Positions 1 through 14,334 of a DNA stretch of 64,000 bases are shown here, one piece after another; the first letter of the stretch is position 1; every line of letters starts with the position of its first letter. Made by a program: the position numbers and the translations under genes. The notes under the pieces are model-generated. The model was given only the letters and a program-made list of their open reading frames with translations, had not been told where the DNA came from and made no database searches. The stretch comes from Clusia tigrina (Eukaryota > Arthropoda > Insecta > Diptera > Clusiidae). The DNA lies in the NCBI GenBank assembly GCA_920105625.2, contig OV050030.1, forward strand, positions 138,846,291 to 138,910,290, in the 5' to 3' direction.

Positions 1-3000
1 AATGATAAAAATGAATGGTAAAATGAATCATGGATTATAAAAATGAATCATGAATGGTAAAGTGAATCGCGAATGATAATATGAATCATGAATGATAAAA
101 AGAATCATGAAAGAAGAAATTAATAATGAATGATAACATGAATCATGAATGATAAAATTAATAATTAATGATAAAATGAATCCTTAATGATAAAAATTAA
201 ACTTGAATGATAGAATCAATCATGAATGATAAAAGTGAATCATGAATGGAAAAATGAATCACGAATGATAATATGAATCGTGTATGATAATAAGAATCAT
301 GAATGATTCATGAATAATAAAAACTAATCAGAATGGGTAAGATGTAGAATGAGTGGCATAATTAATCGTGAATAAGAAAATGAAACATGAATAGTGAAAT
401 GAATCATGACTGACAAAATAAAAGTGAATCGTGAAAGGCAAAATGTATCATGAAAGTTAAATCAAACGTAAATGATAAAATGAATCATGAATGATAATAT
501 GAAGAGTGGTAAAATGAATAGAATGATAAAAACAATCGTGAAAGATATAAATCATGAATGATAAAAATCCTGAAGGAAAAAATAAATCATGAATGATAGA
601 ATGAGTCATAAATGTAAACTGAATCCAGAATGGTAAATCAATCGTGAATGATAAAATGAATCCTGAATGGTAAATATTAATCAAGAATGATAAAATGAAT
701 CATGATTGAAAAAAAGCATCATGAATGATAAAGTAAATCACGAAGTTTAAAATTGAGTAATGAATGTTAAAATGAACCGTGGATGATAAAATTTAATAAT
801 GAATGTGAAAATGAACCGCGGAGGATAAAAATGAATCATGAATGGTAAAATGAATCATGAACGTTAAATCAATAGTGAATGATAAAATGAATCATGTATG
901 ATATGAATCGTGAATGGTTAAATGAATCGAATGATGAAAACAATCATGCATGACATGAGTCATGTATGTAAAAAGAATCACGAATGATAAAAATGATTCC
1001 TGATTGGAAAAATTAATCATGAATGATAGATTGAATCATGAATATAAAATGAATCATGAATGGTAAATGAATTGTGAATGATAAAAATGAATCCTGAATG
1101 ATAAATATTAATCATGAATGATAAAATAATTCATCAATGAAAAAAAGTATCATGAATGATAATGTGAATCACGAAGTTTAAAATTTAATAATAAATGTTA
1201 AAATGAATCGTGGATGATAAAAATGAATCATGAATGGTAAAATGAATCGTGAATGATAATTGCAATCATGACTCATAAAAAGACTCATAAATGATAAAAT
1301 GAATGATAAAATTTAACCATGAATGATAGAATCATGAATGATAACATGAATCTTGAATCATAAGAATCATGAATGGTAAAATGTTTCATGAATAATAAAA
1401 ATTAATCATGAATATTAAAATGAATCATGAATGGAAAGATGCATCGTGAGTGGCAAATTGTATCGTGAAAGGTAAAATGAATCATGAACATTAAATCGAT
1501 CGTGAATGATAAAATGAATCATCAATGAAAAAAAGTATTATGAATGATAATGTGAATCACGAAGTTTAAAATTTAATAATAAATGTTTAAATGAATCGTG
1601 GATGATAAAAATGAATCATGAATGGTAAAATCAATCGCGAATTAGAATATGAATCATGAATGATAGGAAGAATCATGAGAGATAAAAAGAATAATGAATG
1701 ATAAAATAAATCATGAATGATTAAATTAATCATTAATGAAAAAATGAATCATTAATGATAAAAATGAATCATGCATGGTAAAATGAATCATGAATAATAA
1801 AAATTAATCATGAATGTTAAGATGAAGCATGCAAGATAGAATGAATCATGAATGATAAAATTAATAATGAATGTTAAAATGAATCATGGTTGATAAAACT
1901 GAATAATGAAAGATAAAATGAATCATGAATGATAAAATGAATCATGAATGTAAAAATGAATCATTAATGATAGCAACTAACCATAAACGATAGACTCAAT
2001 CATAAATGATAAAATAAATCTTGAATGGTAAAATGATTGATGAATGATAAAAATGAACAATGAATGATAAACGGAATCATGAATGATCAAAATTAATCGT
2101 AAATGATAAAAATGAATCATGAATAATAAAAATTAAGAATGAATGATAAGAGTGCATCGTGAATGATAATATGAATCTTGAATAAGAATCATGAATGGTA
2201 ATATGATTCCTGAATAATAAAAATTAATCATGAGTTGAAGAGCATGAGAGGCAAATTGAAACGTGAATGGTAAAATGAATCATGAATGATAGAATAAATC
2301 ATTAATTTATAAAATGAATCATGAATGGTAAAATGAATCATGGTTGATTAAACTGAATAATGAAAGATAAAATGAGTCATGAATGATAAAATTAATCATG
2401 AATTATAAAATGAATCATTAATGGTAACAATTAACCATAACTGATAGACTCAAGCATGAATGATAAAATAAATCTTGAATGGTAAAATGATTAATGAATG
2501 AAAAAATTAACAATGAATGATAAACGGAATCATGAATGATGAAAATTAACCATAAATGATAAAAATGAATCATGAATGATAAAAATTAATCATGAATGAT
2601 AAAATGGAATCGTGAATGATAGTAAGAAATATGAATGGTAATATGATTCATGAATAATAAAAATTTAGCACGAATATTAAAATGAATCATGAATGGAAAG
2701 ATGCATAATGAGTGGTAAAATGAATCGTGAAAGTTAAAATGAATCATGAACTTTAAATCAATCGTGTATGATAAAATGAATCATATAAATAATGAATGGT
2801 AAAATGAATCGAATGGTAAAATCAATCGTGAATGATATGAATCATGATTGGTAAAATAAAACACGAATGATAAAAATGAATCCTGAATGAAAAATATTCA
2901 TCATGAATCATAAAAGTGAATCATGGATGTGAAAATGAATCATGATTGGTAAATGGAATCTTGAATGTTAAAACTAATCTTGAATGATAATATAAATCGT

Positions 3001-4602
3001 GAATGATAATACAAAACATGGACGGTAAATTAAAATATGAATGTTAAAACGAATAATAAATGATAATATGAATCATGAATGGTAAAATGAATCATGAACG
3101 TTAAATCAATAGTGAATGAAAAAATGAATCATGAATGATATGAATCATGAATGGTTAAATGAATCGAATGATGAAAACAATCATGCATAACATGAGTCAT
3201 GTAAGTAAAAAGAATCACGAATGATAAAAATGATTCCTGATTGGAAAATTTAATTATGAATGATAGATTGAATCATGAATCTAAAATGAATCATGAATGG
3301 TAAATGAATTGTGAATGATAAAAATTATTCATGAATGATAAAATGAATCATCGATGAAAAAAAGTATCATGAATGATAATGTGAATCACGAAGTTTAAAA
3401 TTTAATAATAAATGTTTAAATGAATCGTGGATGATAAAAATGAATCATGAATGGTAAAATGAATCGTGAATTAGAATATGAATCATGAATGATAAGAATA
3501 ATCATGAGAGATAAAATGAATAATGAATGATAAAATAAATCATGAATGATAAAATTAATCATTAATGAAAAAATGAATCATGCATGGTAAAATGAATCAT
3601 GAATAATAAAAATTAATCATGAATGATAAAATGGATACGTGAATGATAATAAGAAATATGAATAGGAATATGAGTCATGAATAATAAAAATTAAGCTCGA
3701 ATATTAAAATGAATCATGAATGGAAAGCTGCATCATGAGTGGTAAAATGAATAGTGAAAGTTAAAAACTAATCATGAACTTTAAACCAATCGTGTATGAT
3801 AAAATGAATCATGAATGATAATATGAATAATGAATGATAAATGAATCGAATGGTAAAATCAATCGTGAATGATATGAATCATGATTGGTAAAATAAATCA
3901 CGAATGATGAAAATGAATCCTGAATGAAAAATATTTATAATGAATCATAAAAATGGTAAATGGAATCTTGAATGTTAAAACTAATCTTGAATGATAATAT
4001 TAATCGTGAATGCTAATACAAATCATGGACGGTAAATTAAAATATGAATGTTAAATCGAATTATAAATGATAATATGAATCATGAATGGTAAAATCAATC
4101 ATGAACGTTAAATCAATCGTGTATGATAAAATGAGTCATGAATGATAATATGAATAATGAATGGTAAAATGAATCGAATGGTAAAATCAATCGTGAATGA
4201 TATGAATCATGATTGCTAAAATAAATCACGAATGATAAAAATGAATCCAGAATGATAAATATTAATCATGAATGATAAAATGAATGGTCAATGGTAAAGT
4301 GAATCATGAATGATAAAAATGAATCTCTAATGGTAAAATTAATGAACGATAAAACTAATCATGAATGATAAAAAGAATCATGACTGATAATATGAATCAT
4401 GACTGATAATATGAATTATGACTGATAATATGAATCATGAATAATAAAATGATTCATGATTGTTAAATGGAATCATAAATGAATCATGAATGCCAAAATG
4501 AATCATGGTTTTTAAAGATATCGTGAATGATAGGATGAATCATGAATGATAAAATGAATAATTAATCAAAAAAATTTATCATTAGTGATAAAATGAATCA
4601 TG
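1..4602. repeat. Higher-order module 1 (B-like, 4,602 bp)
   Basis: Runs from the first landmark block to the next one at 4603. It has two GGTTAAATGAATCG blocks, near 0.91 and 3.15 kb, which is the mark of the longer B-type module. It also has the ATCATATAAATAATG variant at about 2.78 kb that recurs in the second half of other B modules. A CCGCGG site lies at 816-821. Near its end are three perfect head-to-tail 19-bp units (4381-4437, one with a single substitution). The true start of the module may lie left of the window. Confidence 0.7.
4381..4437. repeat. Three homogeneous 19-bp monomers
   Basis: TGACTGATAATATGAATCA occurs head to tail three times (4381, 4400, 4419), with one base changed in the second unit. 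Related modules have one to three units at this point (one near 30.37 kb, three near 18.42, 23.19 and 45.83 kb), so unit number changes here. Confidence 0.85.
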
Positions 4603-7600
4603 AATGATAAAAATGAATGGTAAAATGAATCATGGATTATAAAAATGAATCATGAATGGTAAAGTGAATCGCGAATGATAATATGAATCATGAATGATAA
4701 AAAGAATCATGAAAGAAGAAATGAATAATGAATGATAAAATGAATCATAAATGATAAAATTATTAATTAATGATAAAATGAATCCTTAATGATAAACATT
4801 AACCTTGAAAGATAAAATCAATCATGAATTATAAAAGTGAATCATGAATGGAAAAATGAATCACGAATGATGATATGAATCGTGAATGATAGTAAGAATC
4901 ATGAATGATTCATGAATAATAAAAACTAATCAGTAAGGGTAAGATGCAGAATGAGTGGCATAATTAATCGTGAATAAGAAAATGAAACATGAATGGTGAA
5001 ATGAATCATGACTGACAAAATAAAAGTGAATCGTGAAAGGCAAAATGTATCATGAAAGTTAAATCAATCGTAAATGATAAAATGAATCATGAATGATAAT
5101 ATGAATCATGAGTGGTAAAATGAATAGAATGATAAAAACAATCGTGAATGATATAAATCATGAATGATAAAAATGAATCCTGAATGAAAAAATAAATCAT
5201 GAATGATAGAATGCCATAGTCATAAATGTAAACTGAATCCTGAATGGTAAATCAATCGTGAATGATAAAATGAATCCTGAATGATAAATATTAATCAAGA
5301 ATGATAAAATGAATCATGACTGAAAAAAAGCATCATGAATGATAATGTGAATCATGAAGTTCAAAATTGAATAATGAATGTTAAAATGAACCGTGAATGA
5401 TAAAATTTAATAATGAATGTGAAAATGAACCGCGGATGATAAAAATGAATCATGAATGGTAAAATGAATCATGAACGTTAAATCAATAGTGAATGATAAA
5501 ATGAATCATGAATGATATGAATCATGAATGGTTAAATGAATCGAATGATGAAAACAATCATGCATAACATGAGTCATGTAAGTAAAAAAAATCACGAATG
5601 ATAAAAATGATTCCTGATTGGAAAAATTAATCATGAATGATAGATTGAATCATGAATGTAAAATGAATCATGAATGGTAAATGAATTGTGAATGATAAAA
5701 ATGAATCCTGAATGATAAATATTAATCATGAATGATAAAATAATTCATCAATGAAAAAAAGTATCATGAATGATAATGTGAATCACGAAGTTTAAAATTT
5801 AATAATAAATGTTAAAATGAATCGTGGATGATAAAAATGAATCATGAATGGTAAAATGAATCGTGAATGATAATTGCAATCATGACTCATAAAAATACTC
5901 ATAATTGATAAAATGAATGATAAAATTTAACCATGAATGATAGAATCATGAATGATAACATGAATCTTGAATCATAAGAATCATGAATGGTAAAATGTTT
6001 CATGAATAATAAAAATTAATCATGAATATTAAAATGAATCATGAATGGAAAGATGCATCGTGAGTGGCAAAATGAATCCTGAAAGGTAAAATGAATCATG
6101 AACATTGAATCGCTCGTGAATGATAAAATGAATCATCAATGAAAAAAAGTATCATGAATGATAATGTGAATCACGAAGTTTAAAATTTTATAATAAATGT
6201 TTAAATGAATCGTGGATGATAAAAATGAATCATGAATGGTAAAATCAATCGTGAATTAGAATATGAATCATGAATGATAAGAAGAATCATGAGAGATAAA
6301 AAGAATAATGAATGATAAAATAAATCATGAATGATAAAATTAATCATTAATGAAAAAATGAATCATTAATGATAAAAATGAATCATGCATGGCAAAATGA
6401 ATCATGAATAATAAAAATTAATCATGAATGGTAAGATGAATCATGAAAGATGGAATGAATCATGAATGATAAAATTAATAATGAATGTTAAAATGAATCA
6501 TGGTTGATAAAACTGAATAATGAAAGATAAAATGAATCATGAATGATAAAATGAATCATGAATGATAAAATGAATCATTAATGATAGCAACTAACCATAA
6601 ATGATAAACTCAATCATGAATGATAAAATAAATCTTGAATGGTGAAATGATTGATGAATGATAAAAATGAACAATGAATGATAAACGGAATCATGAATGA
6701 TCAAAATTAATCGTAAATGATAAAAATGAATCATGAATAATAAAAATTAATCATGAATGATAAGAGTGCATCGTGAATGATAATATGAATCGTGAATAAG
6801 AATCATGAATGGTAATATGATTCCTGAATAATAAAAATTAATCATGAATGGAAGAGAATGAGTGGCAGAATGAAACGTGAATGGTAAAATGAAACATGAA
6901 TGATAGAATAAATCATTAATTTATAAAATGAATCATGAATGGTAAATGAATCATGGTTGATTAAACTGAATAATGAAATATAAAATGAATCAAGAATGAT
7001 AAAATTAATCATGAATGATAAAATGAATCATTAATAATAACAATTAACCATAAATGATAGACTCAATCATGAATGATAAAATAAATCTTGAATGGTAAAA
7101 TGATTAATGAATGAAAAAATTAACAATGAATGATAAACGGAATCAAGAATAATCAAAATTAATCGTAAATGATAAAAATGAATCATGAATGATAAAAATG
7201 AATAATGAATGATAAAAATTATTCATGAATGATAAAAGTGAATCGGGAATGATAATGTGAATTTTGAATGATAAAAATTATTCATGAATGATAAAAGTGA
7301 ATCGGGAATGATAATGTGAATTTTGAATGATAATAAGAATCATGAATAGTAATATGATTCCTGAATAATAAAAATTAATCATGAATGGAAGAGCATGGCA
7401 TAATGAAACGTGAATGGTAAAATGAATCATAAATAATAGAATAAATCATTAATTTATAAAATGAATCATGAATGGTAAAATGAATTATTAATGGTAACAA
7501 TTAACCATAACTGATAGACTCACGCATGAATGACAAAATAAATCTTGAATGGTAAAATGATTAATGAATGAAAAAATTAACAATGAATGATAAACGGAAT

Positions 7601-8673
7601 CATGAATGATGAAAATTAATCATAAATGATAAAAATGAATCATGAATGATAAAATGGAATCGTGAATGATAATAAGAAATATGAATGGGAATATGATTCA
7701 TGAATAATAAAAATTAAGCTCGAATATTAAAATGAATCATGAATGGAAAGCTGCATCATGAGTGGTAAAATGAATCGTGAAAGCTAAAATGAATCATGAA
7801 CTTTAAATCAATCGTGAATGATAAAATGAATCATGAATGATAATATGAATAATGAATGGTAAAATGAATCGCATGGTAAAATCAATCGTGAATGATATGA
7901 ATCATGATTGGTAAAATAAATCACGAAAGATAAAAATGAATTCTGAATGAAAAATATTAATCATGAATCATAAAAATGAATCATGAATGTGAAATTGAAT
8001 CATGAATGTGAAATTGAATCATGAATGGTAAATGGAATCTTGAATGTTAAAACTAATCTTGAATGATAATATAAATCGTGAATGATAATACAAATCATGG
8101 ACGGTAAATTAAAATATGAATGTTAAATCGAATCATAAATGATAATATGAATCATGAATGGTAAAATCAATCATGAACGTTAAATCCGTCGTGTATGATA
8201 AAATGAGTCATGAATGATAATATGAATAATGAATGGTAAAATGAATCGAATGGTAAAATGAATCGTGAATGATATGAATCATGATTGGTAAAATAAATCA
8301 CGAATGATAAAAATGAATCCTGAATGATAACTATTAATCATGAATGATAAAATGAATGGTCAATGGTAAAATGAATCATGAATGATAAAAATGAGTCTCG
8401 AATGGTAAAATTAATGAACGATAAAACTAATCATGAATGATAAAAAGAATAATGACTGATAATATGAATCATGACTGATAATATGAATCATGACTGATAA
8501 TATGAATTATGAATATTAAAATGATTCATGAATGTTAAATGGAATCATAAATGAATCATGAATGCCAAAATGAATCATGATTTTTAAAGCTATCGTGAAT
8601 GATAGGATGAATTATGAATGATAAAAAGAATCATGAATCAAAAAATGTATCATTAGTGATCAAATTAATCATG
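4603..8673. repeat. Higher-order module 2 (A-like, 4,071 bp)
   Basis: Has a single GGTTAAATGAATCG block near 5.53 kb. Near 7.98 kb it has the doubled 19-mer GAATCATGAATGTGAAATT that marks the 3' half of A-type modules. It is about 0.9 kb longer than the A modules on the right side of the window, and part of the excess is a local 59-bp duplication at 7211-7328. A CCGCGG site lies at 5430-5435. Near 5.21 kb it has an ATGCCATAGTCATAAATG variant, resembling the TGTCATAGTCATAAATG form seen again near 46.66 and 63.77 kb. Confidence 0.7.
7211..7328. repeat. 59-bp local tandem duplication
   Basis: Two identical 59-bp copies (7211-7269 and 7270-7328), each spanning three monomers and containing GTGAATCGGGAATGATAATG. 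The equivalent site in other modules, for example near 16.50 or 28.20 kb, has one copy. The duplication is private to module 2. Confidence 0.88.
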
Positions 8674-11600
8674 AATGATAAAAATGAATGGTAAAATAAA
8701 TCATGGATTAAAAAAATGAATCATGAATGGTAAAGTGAATCGCGAATGATAATATGAATCATGAATGATAAAAAGAATCAGGAAAGAAGAAATTAATAAT
8801 GAATGATAAAATGAATCATGAATGATAAAATTAATAATTAATGATAAAATGAATCCTTAATGATAAAAATTAAACTTGAATGATAGAATCAATCATGAAT
8901 GATAAAAGTGAATCATGAATGGAAAAATGAATCACGAATGATAATATGAATCGTGAATGATAATAAGAATCATGAATGATTCATGAATAATAAAAACTAA
9001 TCAGAATGGGTAAGATGTAGAATGAGTGGCATAATTAATCGTGAATACGAAAATGAAACATGAATGGTGAAATGAATCATGACTGACAAAATAAAAGTGA
9101 ATCGTGAATGGCAAAATGTATCATGAAAGTTAAATCAATCGTAAATGATAAAATGAATCATGAATGATCATATAAATCATGAGTGGTAAAATGAATAGAA
9201 TGATAAAAACAATCGTGAATGATATGAATCATGAATGATAAAAATCCTGAAGGAAAAAATAAATCATGAATGATAGAATGACTCATAAATGTAAACTGAA
9301 TCCTGAATGGTAAATTAATCGTGAATGATAAAATGAATCCTGAATGATAAATATTAATCAAGAATGATAAAATGAATCATGATTGAAAAAAATCATCATG
9401 AATGATAATGTAAATCACGAAGTTTAAAATTGAATAATGAATGTTAAAATGAACCGTGGATGATAAAAATGAATCATGAATGGTAAAATGAATCATGAAC
9501 GTTAAATCAATAGTGAATGATAAAAAGAATCATGAATGATATGAATCATGAATGGTTAAATGAATCGAATGATGAAAACAATCATGCATACCATGAGTCA
9601 TGTAAGTAAAAAGAATCACGAATGATAAAAATGATTCCTGATTGGAAAAATTAATCATGAATGATAGATTGAATCATGAATGTAAAATGAATCATGAATG
9701 GTAAATGAATTGTGAATGATAAAAATTAATCCTGAATGATAAATATTAATCATGAATGATAAAATAATTCATCAATGAAAAAAAGTATCATGAATGATAA
9801 TGTGAATCACGAAGTTTAAAATTTAATAATAAATGTTAAAATGAATCGTGGATGATAAAAATGAATCATGAATGGTAAAATGAATCGTGAATGATAATTG
9901 CAATCATGACCCATAAAAAGACTCATAAATGATAAAATGAATGATAAAATTTAACCATGAATGATAGAATCATGAATGACAACATGAATCTTGAATCATA
10001 AGAATCATGAATGGTAAAATGTTTCATGAAAAATAAAAATTAATCATGAATATTAAAATGAATCATGAATGGAAAGATGCATCGTGAGTGGCAAAATGAA
10101 TCGTGCAAGGTAAAATGAATCATGAACATTGAATCGATCGTGAATGATAAAATGAATCATCAATGAAAAAAAGTATCATGAATGATAATGTGAATCACGA
10201 AGTTTAAAATTTAATAATAAATGTTTACATGAATCTTGGATGATAAAAATGAATCATGAATGGCAAAATCAATCGTGAATTAGAATATGAATCATGAATG
10301 ATAAGAAGAATCATGAGAGATAAAAAGAATAATGAATGATAAAATAAATCATGAATGATAAAATTAATCATGAATGAAAAAATGAATCATTAATGATAAA
10401 AATGAATCATGCATGGTAAAATGAATCATGAATAATAAAAATTAATCATGAATGGTAAGATGAATCATGAAAGATGGAATGAATCATGAATGATAAAATT
10501 AATAATGAATGTTAAAATGAATCATGGTTGATAAAAATGAATAATGAAAGATAAAATGAATCATGAATGATAAAATGAATCATGAATGATAAAATGAATC
10601 ATTATTGATAGCAACTAACCATAAATGATAGACTTAATCATGAAGGACAAAATAAATCTTGAATGGTAAAATGATTGATGAATGATAAAAATGAACAATG
10701 AATGATAAACGGAATCATGAATGATCAAAATTAATCGTAAATGATAAAAATGAATCATGAATGATAAAAATGAATAATGAATGATAAAAATTACTCATGA
10801 ATGCTAAAAGTGAATCGGGAATGATAATGTCTATTTTGAATGATATTAAGAATCATGAATAGTAATATGATTCCTGAATAATAAAAATTAATCATGAATG
10901 GAAGAGCATGGCATAATGAAACGTGAATGGTAAAATGAATCATGAATTATAAAATGAATCATTAATGGTAACAATTAACCATAACTGATAGACTCAAGCA
11001 TGAATGATAAAATAAATCTTGAATGGTAAAATGATTAATGAACGAAAAAATTAACAATGAATGATAAACGGAATCATGAATGATGAAAATTAACCATAAA
11101 TGATAAAAATGAATCATGAATGATCAAAATTAATCATGAATGATAAAATGGAATCGTGAATGATAGTAAGAAATATGAATGGTAATATGATTCATGAATA
11201 ATAAAAATTTAGCACGAATATTAAAATGAATCATGAATGGAAAGATGCATAATGAGTGGTAAAATGAATCGTGAAAGTTAAAATGAATCATGAACTTTAA
11301 ATCAATCGTGTATGATAAAATGAATCATATAAATAATGAATGGTAAAATAAATCGAATGGTAAAATCAATCGTGAATGATATGAATCATGATTGGTAAAA
11401 TAAAACACGAATGATAAAAATGAATCCTGAATGAAAAATATTAATCATGAATCATAAAAGTGAATCATGAATGTGAAAATGAATCATGATTGGTAAATGG
11501 AATCTTGAATGTTAAAACTAATCATGAATGATAATATAAATCGTGAAGGATAATACAAAACATGGACGGTAAATTAAAATATGAATGTTAAATCGAATAA

Positions 11601-14334
11601 TAAATGATAATATGAATCATGAATGGTAAAATGAATCATGAACGTTAAATCAATAGTGAATGAAAAAATGAATCACGAATGATATGAATCATGAATGGTT
11701 AAATGAATCGAATGATGAAAACAATCATGCATAACATGAGTCATGTAAGTAAAAAGAATCACGAATGATAAAAATGATTCCTGATTGGAAAAATTAATCA
11801 TGAATGATAGATTGAATCATGAATGTAAAATGAATCATGAATGGTAAATGAATTGTGAATGATAAAAATGAATCCTGAATGATAAATATTAATTATGAAT
11901 GATAAAATAATTCATCAATGAAAAGAAGTATCATGAATGATAATGTGAATCACGAAGTTTAAAATTTAATAATAAATGTTAAAATGAATCGTGGATGATA
12001 AAAACGAATCATGAATGGTAAAATGAATCGTCAATGATAATTGCAATCATGACTCATAAAAAGACTCATAAATGATAAAATGAATGATAAAATTTAACCA
12101 TGAATGATAGAATCATGAATGATAACATGAATCTTGAATCATAAGAATCATGAATGGTAAAATGTTTCATGAATAATAAAAATTAATCATGAATATTAAA
12201 ATGAATCATGAATGGAAAGATGCATCGTGAGTGGCAAATTGAATCCTGAAAGGTAAAATGAATCATGAACATTGAATCGCTCGTGAATGATAAAATGAAT
12301 CATCAATGAAAAAAAGTATCATGAATGATAATGTGAATCACGAAGTTTAAAATTTTATAATAAATGTTTAAATGAATCGTGGATGATAAAAATGAATCAT
12401 GAATGGTAAAATCAATCGTGAATTAGAATATGAATCATGAATGATAAGAAGAATCATGAGAGATAAAAAGAATAATGAATGATAAAATAAGTCATGAATG
12501 ATAAAATTAATCATTAATGAAAAAATGAATCATTAATGATAAAAATGAATCATGCATGGTAAAATGAATCATGAATAATAAAAATTAATCATGAATGGTA
12601 AGATGAATCATGAAAGATGGAATGAATCATGAATGATAAAATTAATAATGAATGTTAAAATGAATCATGGTTGATAAAACTGAATAATGAAAGATAAAAT
12701 GAATCATGAATGATAAAATGAATCATGAATGATAAAATGAATCATTAATGATAGCAACTAACCATAAATGATAAACTCAATCATGAATGATAAAATAAAT
12801 CTTGAATGGTCAAATGATTGATGAATGATAAAAATGAACAATGAATGATAAACGGAATCAAGAATGATAAGAGTGCATCGTGAATGATAATATGAATCGT
12901 GAATGACAATAAGAATCATGAATGGTAATATGATTCCTGAATAATAAAAATTAATCATGAATGGAAGAGCATGAGAGGCAAATTGAAACGTGAATGGTAA
13001 AATGAATCATGAATGATAGAATAAATCATTAATTTATAAAATGAATCATGAATGGTAAAATGAATCATGGTTGAATAAACTGAATAATGAAAGATAAATG
13101 AGTCAAGAATGATAAAATCAGTCATGAATGATAAAATGAATCAATAATGATAACAATTAACAATCAATCATGAATGATAAAATAAATCTTGAATGGTAAA
13201 ATGGTTAATGAATGAAAAAATTAACAATGAATGATAAACGGAATCATGAATGATGAAAATGAAACATAAATGATAAAAATGAATCATGAATGATAAAAAT
13301 TAATCATGAATGATAAAATGGAATCGTGAATGATAATAAGAAATATGAATGGGAATATGATTTATGAATAATAAAAATTAAGCTCGAATATTAAAATGAA
13401 TCATAAATGGAAAGCTGCATCATGAGTGGTAAAATGAATCGTGAAAGTTAAAATGAATCATGAACTTTAAATCAATCGTGAATGATAAAATGAATCATGA
13501 ATGATAATATGAATAATGAATGATAAAATGAATCGAATGGTAAAATCAATCGTGAATGATATGAATCATGATTGGCAAAATAAATCACGAATGATAAAAA
13601 TGAATCCTGAATGAAAAATATTAATCATGAAACATAAAAATGAATCATGAATGTGAAATTGAATCATGAATGTGAAATTGAATTATGAATGGTAAATGGA
13701 ATCTTGAATGTTAAAACTAATCGTGAATGATAATATAAATCGTGAATGATAATATAAATCATGGACGGTAAATTAAAATATGAATGTTAAATCGAATCAT
13801 AAATGATAATATGAATCATGAATGGTAAAATCAATCATGAACGTTAAATCAGTCGTGTATGATAAAATGAGTCATGAATGATATGAATAATGAATGGTAA
13901 AATGAATCGAATGGTAAAATGAATCGTGAATGATATGAATCATGATTGGTAAAATAAATCACGAATGATAAAAATGAATCCTGAATGCTAAATATTAATC
14001 AGGAATGATAAAATGAATGGTCAATGGTAAAATGAATCATGAATGATAAAAATGAATCTCGAATGGTAAAATTAATGAACGATAAAACTAATCATGAATG
14101 ATAAAAAGAATAATGACTGATAATATGAATCATGACTGATAATATGAATCATGACTGAAAATATGAATTATAAATATTAAAATGATTCATGAATGTTAAA
14201 TGGAATCATAAATGAATCATGAATGCCAAAATGAATCATGATTTTTAAAGCTATCGTGAATGATAGGATGAATCATGAATGATAAAAAGAATCATAAATA
14301 AAAAAATGTATCATTAGTGATCAAATGAATCATG
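8674..14334. repeat. Higher-order module 3 (composite, 5,661 bp)
   Basis: The longest module in the window. It begins B-like, with GGTTAAATGAATCG blocks near 9.55 and 11.69 kb and the ATCATATAAATAATG variant near 11.33 kb. It then returns to early-module sequence and ends A-like, with the doubled GAATCATGAATGTGAAATT near 13.64 kb and the AAATCAGTCATG variant near 13.1 kb that is shared with module 8. It looks like a recombinant of a B module and the end of an A module. It lacks the CCGCGG site found in most other modules, because the short monomer run carrying it is missing near 9.45 kb. Confidence 0.65.

Noticed and set aside
300..340. Inverted-repeat hairpin at AATCATGAATGATTCATGAAT
   Set aside because: Near-palindromes of this kind follow from the monomer's own dyads (ATGAATCAT, TCATGA). 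The symmetry is imperfect and not special to this place.
457..684. Antisense ORF of 75 codons and its many relatives as small genes
   Set aside because: The peptides are translations of the 19-bp repeat on the - strand (HDSFYHS, FILSFMI patterns). Lengths follow where variants remove the TGA that the perfect repeat gives every 57 bases. There is no start context, domain or regulatory signal.
12758..12958. ORFs beginning MINFYYSG or MSNFYHSLF (also 20612, 27539, 43550, 52345) as genes
   Set aside because: Same satellite translation in another part of the module; the copies match because the modules are duplicates.
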